64,000 nt of DNA from Ruegeria sp. SCSIO 43209 (GCF_019904295.1 NZ_CP065359.1:893001-957000); one strand, 5' to 3'. Counted from the stretch's first letter, positions 44,615-54,298 are shown. A program made the numbers and translations. Notes: generated from the letters alone by a model not told the origin.

Positions 44615-45388
44615 ATGACAATCGCAGCCAAAGCCAACGCCCTTTGGGAATACGCCAACCCGCGTAAGTTCCTCGCGACCAGCGAACGGGTCCTTCCGTT
44701 CTTCTGGATCAGCTCAGGTCTTTGTCTGGTCGTCGGATTGATCTGGGGCTTTTTCTTCACCCCGGATGACTACAAACAAGGCTCGACCGTAAAGATCATC
44801 TATTTGCATGTGCCCGCCGCGTTGATGGCGATCAATTGCTGGCTGATGATGCTGGCAACTTCGCTGGTCTGGTTGGTGCGTCGCCACCATGTCAGTGCGC
44901 TGGCTGCCCGTGCCGCTGCGCCCATTGGCATCGTGATGACGCTGATCGCATTGGCCACCGGAGCGATCTGGGGGCAGCCCATGTGGGGGACATGGTGGGC
45001 CTGGGACCCGCGCCTGACATCGTTCCTGATCCTGTTCCTGTTCTATCTAGGTTATGTCGCGCTTTGGGAAGCGATAGAAGATCCGGATACAGCGGCGGAC
45101 CTGACCTCGGTCCTTTGCCTCGTGGGCTCGGTCTTTGCGTTCCTCAGCCGGTATGCCGTGAATTTCTGGAATCAGGGGCTGCATCAGGGGGCTTCGGTGA
45201 TGCGCGCCGGGGCGATCACAGGCACGGATACTGAAGAGAAGGTAAGCAATATCTACTTCTATCCACTGCTGCTTTGCATCATCGGCTTTGTACTGCTGTT
45301 CATTGCGCTGGTCTTCTATCGTACGGGCACAGAAATTCGCGCCCGCCGGACCAAGGCGCTTATGGCGCGTGAAAGGGTGAGCGGATGA
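44615..45388 (+). CDS. ccmC: Haem-handling protein CcmC
   Basis: 257 residues, six helices. Tryptophan-rich haem-binding motif MWGTWWAWDPRLTSFLIL near residue 125. Delivers haem to CcmE. 61 bases after ccmB and overlapping ccmD at ATGA. Confidence 0.95.
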   Translation: MTIAAKANALWEYANPRKFLATSERVLPFFWISSGLCLVVGLIWGFFFTPDDYKQGSTVKIIYLHVPAALMAINCWLMMLATSLVWLVRRHHVSALAARAAAPIGIVMTLIALATGAIWGQPMWGTWWAWDPRLTSFLILFLFYLGYVALWEAIEDPDTAADLTSVLCLVGSVFAFLSRYAVNFWNQGLHQGASVMRAGAITGTDTEEKVSNIYFYPLLLCIIGFVLLFIALVFYRTGTEIRARRTKALMARERVSG

Positions 45389-45543
45389 TCCCTGATCTTG
45401 GAAAATATGCCGATACCGTCTTGTGGTCCTATGTCGTGTCAATCGGACTTCTGATCGCATTGGTGGGTTTCAGCGTGATCCGGGGCCGTAAAGTACGGGC
45501 CGAGATGGAGAAGGTTGAACAAAGGATGTCACGCAATGGCTAA
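45385..45543 (+). CDS. ccmD: Haem exporter small subunit CcmD
   Basis: 52 residues, too short for a normal gene-finding cut-off. Starts MIPDLGKYADTVLWSYVVS, one membrane helix (about 14-33), then a basic KVRAEMEKVEQRM tail. Overlaps ccmC by 4 bases and ccmG by 8, at the exact position expected. Confidence 0.92.
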   Translation: MIPDLGKYADTVLWSYVVSIGLLIALVGFSVIRGRKVRAEMEKVEQRMSRNG

Positions 45544-46078
45544 GATTTCGCCCCTGATGATCGCGCCTCCGCTGATTTTCGGCGCCTTCGCTGTACTCGC
45601 GGGCATCGGCATGTTCCGCGACGATCCTAACGCCTTGCCCTCGGCGCGCGAGGGTCAGCCTGCGCCGCCGGTTGTACTGACCGAGTTCGCGGGCAAACCG
45701 GGCTTCGATGATGCCACACTGCGTGATGGCGAGGTCAAGCTGGTCAACTACTGGGCCAGTTGGTGTGCACCATGCCGCGTCGAACACCCCAATCTGCAGG
45801 CTCTGTCTGACGAGGGTATCCCCGTCTATGGTATCAACTACAAGGACCAACTGGACAACGCCGAAGGATTTCTTGCCGAACTGGGCGATCCCTATGCCGG
45901 TATCGGTCGGGATGAACAGGGCCGAATGGGGCTGGACTGGGGCGTCTACGGTGTGCCCGAAACCTATGTGATCGACGGTGAGGGCACGATCATCCTGCGC
46001 TGGGCTGGTCCGGTCACTCAGCGGGTGATCGAAAGCACGATCCGCCCAGCGCTTGAGAAAGCCGCAGGTGGCTCATAA
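45536..46078 (+). CDS. ccmG: Thiol:disulfide reductase CcmG (DsbE)
   Basis: 180 residues from the ATG at 45536. Membrane anchor (about 8-26), thioredoxin fold with WASWCAPC active site and the GVPET cis-proline loop. Reduces apocytochrome c cysteines in the periplasm. Its stop overlaps the convergent SDR gene by 6 bases. Confidence 0.94.
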   Translation: MAKISPLMIAPPLIFGAFAVLAGIGMFRDDPNALPSAREGQPAPPVVLTEFAGKPGFDDATLRDGEVKLVNYWASWCAPCRVEHPNLQALSDEGIPVYGINYKDQLDNAEGFLAELGDPYAGIGRDEQGRMGLDWGVYGVPETYVIDGEGTIILRWAGPVTQRVIESTIRPALEKAAGGS

Positions 46079-46774
46079 GCGATAGCCACCGGTGACGCCC
46101 AGAACCTCACCAGTGATGAAGGATGCGGCATCGGACGCCAGAAACCTGACGACTTTGGCGATATCCTCGGGCTTTCCCGCGCGACCTAAAGCGGTTTCTT
46201 TGACAAACAGCGCGGTCAACTCCTCGGACCGGGGCGCTTCGGGGATGTTGATCGCACCCGGTGCGACTGCATTAACGCGTATCCCCTTTGGCCCAAGCTC
46301 CTTTGCCATGGCGTGGGTCCATAGATTCAGGGCGGCCTTGCTTGCCCCATAGGTCACCGCATCCCGAGGCGGCAAGACCGCGTTCATAGATGAGATACTG
46401 ACGATTGAGGCGTCGCGTTTCAGATGTGGTAGCGCAGCAGCCAACAATGCGGCGGGGGCCAGCAGGTTCAAATCCAGAATGGCGCGGTGGTCCTCGGCTC
46501 GAAATTCCTCTTTGGGGGTAGATTTCACAAGGCCGGCATTGTTGACGATCACATCCAGCCGTCCAAACCTCTCGATCACCTGCGAAATCACGCTAGCCGG
46601 CTGGTCGGGCGCAGATAGATCAGAGCGTATGGCCAGAACATCCCCACCCAGTAGCTCGGGCGTGGGTTTACTCGACAACCAAGTAAACGCGACGCGGTGA
46701 TCACGGCTGAGGTCTTCGACGATTGCACGCCCAATTCCGCGTGCACCGCCGGTTATCAATGCGACTTTGTCCAT
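46073..46774 (-). CDS. Short-chain dehydrogenase/reductase
   Basis: 233 residues, classical SDR. NAD(P)-binding TGGARGIG near 9-16, NNAG, catalytic Ser (SISSMNA), and YGASK. The C-terminal ITGEVLGVTGGYRL is typical of FabG-like members. The basic Lys/Arg pattern for NADP is not distinctive and the substrate is unknown. Convergent with ccmG and 39 bases after the micropeptide gene on the same strand. Confidence 0.9.
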   Translation of the reverse strand: MDKVALITGGARGIGRAIVEDLSRDHRVAFTWLSSKPTPELLGGDVLAIRSDLSAPDQPASVISQVIERFGRLDVIVNNAGLVKSTPKEEFRAEDHRAILDLNLLAPAALLAAALPHLKRDASIVSISSMNAVLPPRDAVTYGASKAALNLWTHAMAKELGPKGIRVNAVAPGAINIPEAPRSEELTALFVKETALGRAGKPEDIAKVVRFLASDAASFITGEVLGVTGGYRL

Positions 46775-46813
46775 AATCGTAGGAAATCGGTAAAATGGCC
46801 GGGATTCAAGCCG

Positions 46814-46903
46814 TTACTTACGGACCAAAATCCAGATCATCGCGCCGATGAATGCAAAGGTGGTCAGATTCATAAGCGTATCCGTCAGATCACCGATCAG
46901 CAT
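46814..46903 (-). CDS. 29-residue single-helix membrane peptide
   Basis: Reads M-L-I-G-D-L-T-D-T-L-M-N-L-T-T then FAFIGAMIWILVRK, i.e. a short amphipathic N-terminus and one membrane helix ending in Arg-Lys. The ATG at 46903 lies inside the last codons of the BCCT gene (14-base overlap) with GAGGGG 7-12 bases upstream. Too short for gene finders. Reminiscent of small accessory subunits of transporters, but no family is known to me. Confidence 0.5.
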   Translation of the reverse strand: MLIGDLTDTLMNLTTFAFIGAMIWILVRK

Positions 46904-48392
46904 GGCTCAGCCCCTCTTCTCGTAGCCCTCGGAACAGGCAGACCATCAGCAGAACCGAGATGAACACAAAGGGCAGCGCCCCGAGTGAGATCAGGACTTT
47001 GACCGATTCCACCGAGCCCGACAGGATCATCGCGACACTCAACAAGCCCAGCAATGCACCCCAGATCAGCCGCACGCGCGGGGGCGGGTTTTCATCCCCC
47101 TGGGATGAGAATGTACCCAGCACAAAGGCCGCGCTTACAACGCTGGTTACGATGAACAGAAACGCCGCTGCTACGGTTGCAAGTATTGTGATCTGCGATA
47201 AGGGCAAACGGTCGAGCAGGGCGAAGGTCACACGCTCGATGTTTGTTTGCGTATAGGCCAGCAGTTCACCGGCACCGTTGAGCGCCTCGAACAGACCGAT
47301 GCCGCCAAAGGCACCGAACCAAAGGATCGAGAACAGTGTGGGCGCAAAGAGTACTCCGATCACGAATTCCCGGATCGTGCGACCGCGAGAGATACGCGCG
47401 ACAAACACACCAACAAAAGGTCCCCAGGCGATCCACCAGACCATATAGGTGAGGGTCCAGTCGCTGAACCATTTGGTGACGTCATCGCCGAAGAAGGTGA
47501 AGGTCTGAAAGCCCCGAGGGATGACATTGGTGACGTAATCGCCGAACCCTTGAACCACAGTGTTCAACAGATACTCTGTAGGCCCGAGGACCACTGTGTA
47601 GGCCACAAGGCAGATCGCGATCAGCATTGCCGCATTCGACAAGCGCGCCATGCCTTGGCCAAGGTCGATCAACAGAGCAGGGATGTAGGCTGCGACCATC
47701 GCCAGGAAAACAACGCCGATCAGAAGGGCACCAACCGTTTCCCGGCCACCCAGAACCGCAATCCCGTCCGCAACCTGGAACACGCCCATGGCCATTGAAC
47801 CGCCAACACCGATAGAGATTGCAACAATGGCCATGAAATCCGACAGCCACCCGACCCGCTCGGCCCAGCGTTCGCCGGGAAACAGGCTTTTGATCGGGGC
47901 GCTGACCATCATGCCTGTCCCGCGCCGAAAGCTGAAATAAGCGATGGTCAGCGCGGTCGAACCGTAAATCGCCCAGGCGTGCAGGCCCCAATGGAAGTTT
48001 GTTGCCAGCATGGCCTGCTGCGCGGCGACATAGTCGGGTGCCATGCCCGAGATGAAGTTGAAATGGGTCAGGGGCTCGGCGACCGCCCAGAACAGCAGTC
48101 CAACGCCCATTCCTGCGGAGAACAGCATTGAGATCCAGGTGGCGGTCGAGAACTCGGGCTCTTCATCATCCCGGCCCAGACGGATTTTGCCATAGGGTGA
48201 AAAGGCCAGAACCAAACACCCGATCAACATGCCTGAGGCCGCGAGCATCACGAACCAACCGCGACTGTGGAAGGTTTGTTGCACGATGCTGTTGGCCCAA
48301 GTCACCAAGCTTTCGATATCGACGACGCCCCAGATCCCGATCACGGCGATGACGCTAAGCGAGCAAACCAGTAGGGCGTTGGGCTTTTTCAT
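46890..48392 (-). CDS. BCCT-family transporter (betaine/choline/carnitine type)
   Basis: 500 residues from the ATG at 48392. Twelve helices expected. GMGVGLLFWAVAEPLTHF is the glycine-rich helix-3 motif with sodium/substrate determinants, and YMVWWIAWGPFVGVFVARISRGR the aromatic signature region. Imports quaternary ammonium compounds or DMSP with Na+ or H+. The short tails suggest a catabolic rather than osmosensing role. Downstream of aconitase on the same strand, after its terminator. Confidence 0.9.
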   Translation of the reverse strand: MKKPNALLVCSLSVIAVIGIWGVVDIESLVTWANSIVQQTFHSRGWFVMLAASGMLIGCLVLAFSPYGKIRLGRDDEEPEFSTATWISMLFSAGMGVGLLFWAVAEPLTHFNFISGMAPDYVAAQQAMLATNFHWGLHAWAIYGSTALTIAYFSFRRGTGMMVSAPIKSLFPGERWAERVGWLSDFMAIVAISIGVGGSMAMGVFQVADGIAVLGGRETVGALLIGVVFLAMVAAYIPALLIDLGQGMARLSNAAMLIAICLVAYTVVLGPTEYLLNTVVQGFGDYVTNVIPRGFQTFTFFGDDVTKWFSDWTLTYMVWWIAWGPFVGVFVARISRGRTIREFVIGVLFAPTLFSILWFGAFGGIGLFEALNGAGELLAYTQTNIERVTFALLDRLPLSQITILATVAAAFLFIVTSVVSAAFVLGTFSSQGDENPPPRVRLIWGALLGLLSVAMILSGSVESVKVLISLGALPFVFISVLLMVCLFRGLREEGLSHADR

Positions 48393-48458
48393 GGTGATGG
48401 AATTCCGAAGACTGTCTTGCCCAACAGTTTCAGATTTTTGAATAAATGGCCAGAAAAC

Positions 48459-48483
48459 AAAACCCCCGGCGCAGGGCCGGGGG
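48459..48483 (-). terminator. Intrinsic terminator of acnA
   Basis: On the minus strand CCCCCGGC (48483-48476) pairs with GCCGGGGG (48470-48463), followed by TTTTGTTTT. Separates acnA from the BCCT gene. Confidence 0.85.
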
Positions 48484-48509
48484 CTGAGGTTGGATATCAA
48501 CCTGCTGAT

Positions 48510-51200
48510 TTATGACGCTTTTGCGAGATTGCGCAGCACGTATTGCAGCACACCGCCGTTTTCGATGTATTCGATCTCGGGCGCGGTATCGATGCGGCAC
48601 TTCAGGGTGATCGTCTTTTCGGTACCATCTCCGTAAATGATGGTGCAGGGCACTTCCTGCAGGGGCTCAACCGAATCCAACCCGTGGATCGAAACGGTCT
48701 CATCACCCTTCAGACCCAGTGTCTTGCGGGTATCACCATCGGTGAATTCGAATGGTATGACGCCCATACCTACCAGGTTTGAACGGTGGATGCGCTCAAA
48801 GCTTTCGGCGATCACTGCCTTGACGCCAAGCAGAGCTGTGCCCTTGGCCGCCCAGTCGCGTGACGAACCTGCACCGTACTGTTCGCCGCCAAAGACGACC
48901 AGCGGGGTGCCTTGCTCCTGATAGGCCATCGATGCTTCGTAGACCGAGGTTTGTTCACCATCCGGGCCTTTTGTATAACCGCCTTCGACGCCATCCAGCA
49001 TCTCGTTCTTGACGCGGATATTGGCGAAGGTGCCGCGCATCATGATCTCGTGGTTGCCACGGCGTGAGCCATACGAGTTGAATTCGCGCGGCTGAACCTG
49101 ACGATCGGTCAGATACTTCCCGGCAGGTGTCGTTGTCGCAAACGAACCGGCGGGCGAGATATGGTCGGTGGTGATCATGTCGCCCAGGATCAGCAGAACC
49201 TTTGCACCATCGATATTCGAGATCGTGCCCGGCTCAGGCCCCATGCCTTGGAAATAGGGAGGGTTTTGAATGTACGTTGACGTCGGTGGCCAATCATAGG
49301 TTTCCTGTTGCGGAACCTCGACCTCCTGCCATTTCTCGTCGCCTTTGAAGACATCGGCATATTTCGACTGGAACGCCTCGCGGGTCACAGTTGCCTCAAC
49401 CAATTCGGCGATTTCGCTTTGGGTCGGCCAGATGTCTTTCATGTAGACATCGTTGCCGGCCTGATCCTGTCCAATTGGTTCCGAAGTCAGGTCGATGTCC
49501 AGCGTACCGGCCAGCGCGTAGACCACGACCAGTGGAGGCGAGGCCAGATAGTTGGCGCGCACGTCGGGCGAGATGCGGCCTTCGAAGTTGCGGTTGCCTG
49601 AAAGAACCGAAGTGGCAACAAGATCGCCTTCGGCAATCGCTTCGCTGATTTCCCTTTGGATCGGACCCGAGTTGCCAATACAGGTGGTGCAGCCATAGCC
49701 AACAAGGTTGAAGCCGATCTTGTCCAGATCTTCCTGCAGACCCGCAGCCTCCAAGTAGGCGGACACAACCTGCGAGCCGGGCGCCAATGAGGTCTTTACC
49801 CACGGTTTGCGATCCAATCCCAGCGCGGCGGCTTTACGTGCAACGAGGCCCGCGCCGATCATCACATACGGGTTCGACGTGTTGGTGCAGGAGGTGATCG
49901 AGGCGATCACGACTTTGCCCGATTCCATGCCGTAGTTTTCGCCTTTGACCTCTATTTGCTTGCCCATCGGGCGTTTGAAGGTCTCGGCCATTTCCTTGGT
50001 GAATGCGGCCTTGGCGTCGGTTAGTGCGACATAATCCTGCGGCCGTTTCGGGCCCGAGATCGCAGGAACAATTGTGCCCATATCCAGCGACAGAGTGTCG
50101 GTGTAGATCGGAGCGTAATCGGCATCGCGCCAGAAGCCGTTTTCCTTGGCGTAGGCCTCGACCAATGCGATGCGGTCTTCGTCGCGTCCAGTATTGCGCA
50201 TATAGCGCAAGGTCTCGCCGTCAATCGGGAAGAAACCACAGGTCGCGCCGTATTCGGGGGCCATGTTGGCGATGGTTGCGCGATCGGCCAAGGGCAAGCG
50301 GTCCAGACCTTCGCCGAAGAACTCAACGAATTTACCAACCACGCCTTTCTCGCGCAGCATCTCGACGACTTTCAGGACAAGGTCGGTTCCCGTTGTGCCT
50401 TCGACCATCGAACCGGTCAGCTCAAAACCCACAACCTCGGGGATCAGCATCGAGATCGGTTGACCCAGCATCGCTGCCTCGGCCTCGATCCCGCCAACGC
50501 CCCAGCCCAGAACGGCCATGCCGTTGACCATGGTGGTGTGGCTGTCAGTACCAACAAGTGTATCGGGATAAGCGACTTCTTCGCCGCTTTGGTCCGTGTC
50601 CGTCCAGACGGTCTGCGCCAGATATTCCAGGTTTACTTGGTGGCAGATACCGGTGCCGGGAGGCACGACGCGGAAATTGTTGAACGCGTTCTGACCCCAT
50701 TTCAGGAACTGATAGCGTTCCATGTTGCGCTCATATTCGCGGTCCACGTTCATCTGAAACGCGCGTGGGTTGCCGAACTCATCAATCATGACCGAGTGGT
50801 CGATGACCAGATCGACCGGGTTCAGCGGGTTGATCTTTTGCGCGTCCCCACCAAGGCCCTTGATGCCGTCGCGCATCGCTGCCAGATCCACCACGGCCGG
50901 AACTCCGGTAAAGTCTTGCATCAGAACCCGGGCAGGGCGATAGGCAATCTCACGTGGGTTCTTGCCACCGTTGGCACCCCATTCGGCAAAGGCTTTGATG
51001 TCATCGACGGAAACCGAGAACCCGTCATCTTCGAACCGCAGCATGTTTTCCAGAACCACTTTCAACGCGGCAGGCAGATTCGAAAAATCGCCTAAGCCTG
51101 CTTCTTGCGCGGCTGGAATCGAATAATAGGAAATGGATTTGCCATTCACGTTCAGGCTGCGGCGTGTCTTGGCGGTGTCCTGTCCGACCTTGATGGGCAT
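48510..51200 (-). CDS. acnA: Aconitate hydratase A
   Basis: 896 residues from the ATG at 51200 (GGGAGG upstream), matching AcnA. TCA-cycle citrate/isocitrate isomerase. [4Fe-4S] cysteines in ASITSCTNTSNP and in GCTTCIGNSGP; the C-terminal swivel domain holds SYGSRRGNHEIMMRG and GAGSSRDWAAKG. An upstream in-frame extension is rejected. A terminator follows. Confidence 0.96.
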   Translation of the reverse strand: MPIKVGQDTAKTRRSLNVNGKSISYYSIPAAQEAGLGDFSNLPAALKVVLENMLRFEDDGFSVSVDDIKAFAEWGANGGKNPREIAYRPARVLMQDFTGVPAVVDLAAMRDGIKGLGGDAQKINPLNPVDLVIDHSVMIDEFGNPRAFQMNVDREYERNMERYQFLKWGQNAFNNFRVVPPGTGICHQVNLEYLAQTVWTDTDQSGEEVAYPDTLVGTDSHTTMVNGMAVLGWGVGGIEAEAAMLGQPISMLIPEVVGFELTGSMVEGTTGTDLVLKVVEMLREKGVVGKFVEFFGEGLDRLPLADRATIANMAPEYGATCGFFPIDGETLRYMRNTGRDEDRIALVEAYAKENGFWRDADYAPIYTDTLSLDMGTIVPAISGPKRPQDYVALTDAKAAFTKEMAETFKRPMGKQIEVKGENYGMESGKVVIASITSCTNTSNPYVMIGAGLVARKAAALGLDRKPWVKTSLAPGSQVVSAYLEAAGLQEDLDKIGFNLVGYGCTTCIGNSGPIQREISEAIAEGDLVATSVLSGNRNFEGRISPDVRANYLASPPLVVVYALAGTLDIDLTSEPIGQDQAGNDVYMKDIWPTQSEIAELVEATVTREAFQSKYADVFKGDEKWQEVEVPQQETYDWPPTSTYIQNPPYFQGMGPEPGTISNIDGAKVLLILGDMITTDHISPAGSFATTTPAGKYLTDRQVQPREFNSYGSRRGNHEIMMRGTFANIRVKNEMLDGVEGGYTKGPDGEQTSVYEASMAYQEQGTPLVVFGGEQYGAGSSRDWAAKGTALLGVKAVIAESFERIHRSNLVGMGVIPFEFTDGDTRKTLGLKGDETVSIHGLDSVEPLQEVPCTIIYGDGTEKTITLKCRIDTAPEIEYIENGGVLQYVLRNLAKAS

Positions 51201-51426
51201 CTGTGGCCTCCCTCTCAAATGACTTGGAATACGGGCTTCGCTAAGGGTTATCTGCATTACCACACCAGTTGTTTCAAGGTGCAACGGGCAGTTTGGGTGG
51301 TTTTTTGTATACCATTGCACACATTTTGTCGAAAGCTTGCGTCTGAGGTCTCAAGAAACCTTGATTGGCAGTTTATTCGGTTCCGACTTAAACCTTTCAG
51401 GCAATCATCCTCTATCGAGAGAAAAC

Positions 51427-52128
51427 ATGCTCAGATCAGTCGCTGCGACCGCGTTTGTTTCACTCTTTCTTGCTGCCCCGGCTCAGGCGCAGGATGACCC
51501 GGTGGTGGTCGAACTGTTCACCTCGCAGGGGTGCTCGTCCTGCCCGCCAGCAGACCGGATCATGCATGAATTGGCCAAGCGGGATGATGTAATCGGTCTG
51601 GCGTTGCATGTGGATTATTGGGACTACATTGGCTGGAAAGATGAATACGCCAATCCCGACCATACCGATCGTCAGCGCGCCTATGCACGTGAAGGCGGGC
51701 GGACGATGATCTACACGCCGCAGATGGTTGTGAATGGGCAGCAGGATGTGGTTGGGGCCAAGTCAATTGAACTGAACCGGCTAGTCGATGCACACCTGAC
51801 TGCGCCGCCGGAGGCCGAGGTCAGTGCCACGCGTACCGCGAACGAAGTATCCATGAATGTCGTTCCGATCGAGTTACCAGACGACGAAACCTATGATGTT
51901 CGGATTGTGCAGTATTCGCCGATGCGTCGCACCTCGATCCGGCGTGGCGAATTGGCCGGACATGATCTGGATTATGCAAACGTGGTCGAGAATTGGCAGA
52001 TTGCCGGTCGCTGGGATGGCCAAACACCGCAGAGTTTCACCGCAACATTGTCATCGGAATTGCCTGCCGTTGTTCTGATCCAGCGCAGTGGCCATGGTCC
52101 GATCGTGGCCGCAGCGCGGGTTAAGTGA
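51427..52128 (+). CDS. DUF1223 secreted thioredoxin-like protein
   Basis: 233 residues from the ATG at 51427. Signal peptide with ...APAQAQ, cleavage near 25. Mature part starts VVVELFTSQGCSSCPPAD, a CxxC thioredoxin-like site, and continues with HVDYWDYIGWKD, conserved in DUF1223. Periplasmic; function unknown, perhaps redox. Divergent from acnA across 226 bases that hold promoters and no recognised gene. Confidence 0.88.
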   Translation: MLRSVAATAFVSLFLAAPAQAQDDPVVVELFTSQGCSSCPPADRIMHELAKRDDVIGLALHVDYWDYIGWKDEYANPDHTDRQRAYAREGGRTMIYTPQMVVNGQQDVVGAKSIELNRLVDAHLTAPPEAEVSATRTANEVSMNVVPIELPDDETYDVRIVQYSPMRRTSIRRGELAGHDLDYANVVENWQIAGRWDGQTPQSFTATLSSELPAVVLIQRSGHGPIVAAARVK

Positions 52129-53094
52129 TCAGGGCATATCCTTTGGCTGGACCCCCAGTCCCCTCCAGGACTTCCAGCGCCGATGAATCCAGAACCATTG
52201 TCCCATGTGCTGACGCACCATCGCTTCCAGGTCGTCATTGGTGAACTGGGTCATGGTTTTGGCATCAGTATGCGGGACCGGGTCGTGTAGGACGATCTCA
52301 AAATCGATCCCGTTGGGTTGGCGCACTGCATAGCAGGGGATCAGCACAGCCTTGTATTTGATCGCAAGTTCCGCGTTCAGCACCGAGGTGACGGCGGGTT
52401 TGCCGAAAAAGGTCAGCTCCTCACCACCATGCGCATGCAGGTCGGATACAATGGCAATGATGCCTCCGCTTTTCAGTGAACGGACCATTTCGACCATACC
52501 TCGGCGGCCCTGTTCGAACATGGGCGACCCGGTCTGATAGAATGCCTCGACATACATGTCGTTGAAATATGGATTTGCCATGCGGCGATAGAGGCTGCCG
52601 ATGGGTTTACCGCTACGCGCCTGCAGCGCGACCCGCGCGGCCAGATAGTGCCCGAAATGCGCAGTGATCATCATCACTGGACGCCCTTCCGCCACGGCGG
52701 CATCAAATGCTTCGACACCCGAGCCCGATACTTTGGCCTTGCTTTGTCGCTCGATGAAACCGTCGGCTGAAAAATGCTCCATGATCGCGCGCCCGGCATT
52801 GTCAGGCACGGCGCGGCAGATGCGTTTGACCTCGGCCTCGGGCAGGTCTGGGCAGGTGAGTTTCAGGTTGCGGCGCACGCGGGTTCGAAAGCCGACAATG
52901 GGGGCAAGCCAGCGCACAATCGCGCCCATCGCTCCGATGCGGCGCTCATATGGCAGCAGGCGCATGCCGCGGATTACGCCGGTCAGAAACAGGTTGGCGA
53001 CGTAGTATTTTCCAAGCTCAAATCGGCTTAGTTCCGACTTTTCGACGGGCATGGGGAGAGACACCTGAGCGTTGTGAACTGCGCGACGAGACAT
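52129..53094 (-). CDS. LpxL/HtrB-like acyltransferase homologue with altered active site
   Basis: 321 residues, or 307 if the second methionine at 53052 is used. Resembles lipid A late acyltransferases: one N-terminal hydrophobic helix, MEHFSADGFIE, IAIVSDLHAHGGEELTFFGKPAVTS and the C-terminal WFWIHRRWKS. However, the catalytic HX4(D/E) motif reads H146-F-G-H-Y-L151, so the acidic residue is missing. It may be inactive or use another acid. The HRRW ending is typical. Last base of DUF1223 adjoins its stop. Confidence 0.8.
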   Translation of the reverse strand: MSRRAVHNAQVSLPMPVEKSELSRFELGKYYVANLFLTGVIRGMRLLPYERRIGAMGAIVRWLAPIVGFRTRVRRNLKLTCPDLPEAEVKRICRAVPDNAGRAIMEHFSADGFIERQSKAKVSGSGVEAFDAAVAEGRPVMMITAHFGHYLAARVALQARSGKPIGSLYRRMANPYFNDMYVEAFYQTGSPMFEQGRRGMVEMVRSLKSGGIIAIVSDLHAHGGEELTFFGKPAVTSVLNAELAIKYKAVLIPCYAVRQPNGIDFEIVLHDPVPHTDAKTMTQFTNDDLEAMVRQHMGQWFWIHRRWKSWRGLGVQPKDMP

Positions 53095-53137
53095 ACAGGC
53101 CCCATCGTGCGATCACAAGTGGTCGCGCCTTGCCGGA

Positions 53138-54232
53138 CTATTCTGCATTCTCCTCCGCCTCGACCAGTGCGATCGCGCCCTCGTCCAAAAGCGCGCGGAT
53201 GGCTGCAACGATCTGCGACATCGCTTCTTCACTGTCGGATTGTTTGACCTTGCCACGTTCGGCCATTTCTTCCCGTAAGTTGTCCGCCATGCGAGAGGAC
53301 ATGTTGGCTAGGAAGAACTCGACCGTGGCAAGGTCTTCGTCGCTATTGGCTCCGGCCAACGCCGTGATGAGAACGGGTTGATCCACGACGCGCAGAATCG
53401 CTGGAACATCGCGGGGTTGGATGCGCGAGGGCACGTGCGAAAAGATAAAGATCGATTGCCGGACGGTATCCGCAAAATCGGCGTCTTCTTCGTCCAGCGC
53501 GGTCAGCAAACCATCACGCGTTGCCGCGGCCGACTGGTTGAGGATCGCGCCCACACGCTCACCCGGCCCATCCCGAAAGGCGGGCTCGGGGCGTTGATCC
53601 AGCTGAGCGGCCAAGGACCATCCGATCCGCTCAACCGCCTCGGGCGTCACGTTGGCCGTTTTCGAGACTGCATAAGTTATCCGTCGCGCTGTGGGGCCGG
53701 GCAGGTGGCCCAACAACTGGGCAGCCTTGGCGGTTTCGAGTTTCGACAGCATAACGGCGGCGACTTCTGTGCTTTCAGCTTTGGCCATTTCGGCCAGATC
53801 TTCTGAGGGTACTTCGCGCAAACGCTGCCATGGGTCACCGATCTGCCTCACGCCAGCTACCTTGCGCAGCCGGGCGGCGGTGGCTGGGGCGATCTTGCCG
53901 TTCACCGCGTCCAGAGCACCGGCTAGCCCATGGGGAAATGCAAGCCCTACGCCATCCAGCGCATCGGCAAATTCCTGTGCGACGGCGGCCAACGTTACCC
54001 GGTCAACCAACCCCATCTGTCCAAGTTGGTGGGTAAGTTGTTCCTGCAGTGAATCGGGAAGCTCTTCCAACGGGATATCCGCCCCCTCGTTCAGCAGCAG
54101 CCGAACCACAACCGCGGCTTTCTCTCGGTTGCTGAGGGCGCGCGGCACAACACGTGGCGCATCATTGTCTTGTTCAACGACCGGGGTTTGCGTGCCCGGC
54201 GTCATCTGCACCATTAGTTTCGTGTCCTGCAT
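53138..54232 (-). CDS. Orphan FliG-like protein
   Basis: About 364 residues from 54232; other starts at 54250, 54214 and 54205 are possible. Resembles flagellar motor switch protein FliG: N-terminal LSNREKAAVVVRLLLNEG, and a C-terminal FliG_C-like region with DVPAILRVVDQPVLITALAG and FFLANMSSRMADNLREEM. The EHPQ motif expected in the middle domain reads E-S-T-E. No flagellar gene is nearby. Either a divergent motor component or a protein recruited to another role. Confidence 0.75.
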   Translation of the reverse strand: MQDTKLMVQMTPGTQTPVVEQDNDAPRVVPRALSNREKAAVVVRLLLNEGADIPLEELPDSLQEQLTHQLGQMGLVDRVTLAAVAQEFADALDGVGLAFPHGLAGALDAVNGKIAPATAARLRKVAGVRQIGDPWQRLREVPSEDLAEMAKAESTEVAAVMLSKLETAKAAQLLGHLPGPTARRITYAVSKTANVTPEAVERIGWSLAAQLDQRPEPAFRDGPGERVGAILNQSAAATRDGLLTALDEEDADFADTVRQSIFIFSHVPSRIQPRDVPAILRVVDQPVLITALAGANSDEDLATVEFFLANMSSRMADNLREEMAERGKVKQSDSEEAMSQIVAAIRALLDEGAIALVEAEENAE

Positions 54233-54298
54233 CTGCCTGCAATGCCTCATTCGCGTTGCAGGCAGAATATAGAGAGTCGGGTAAAGAAACCCTGAAAC

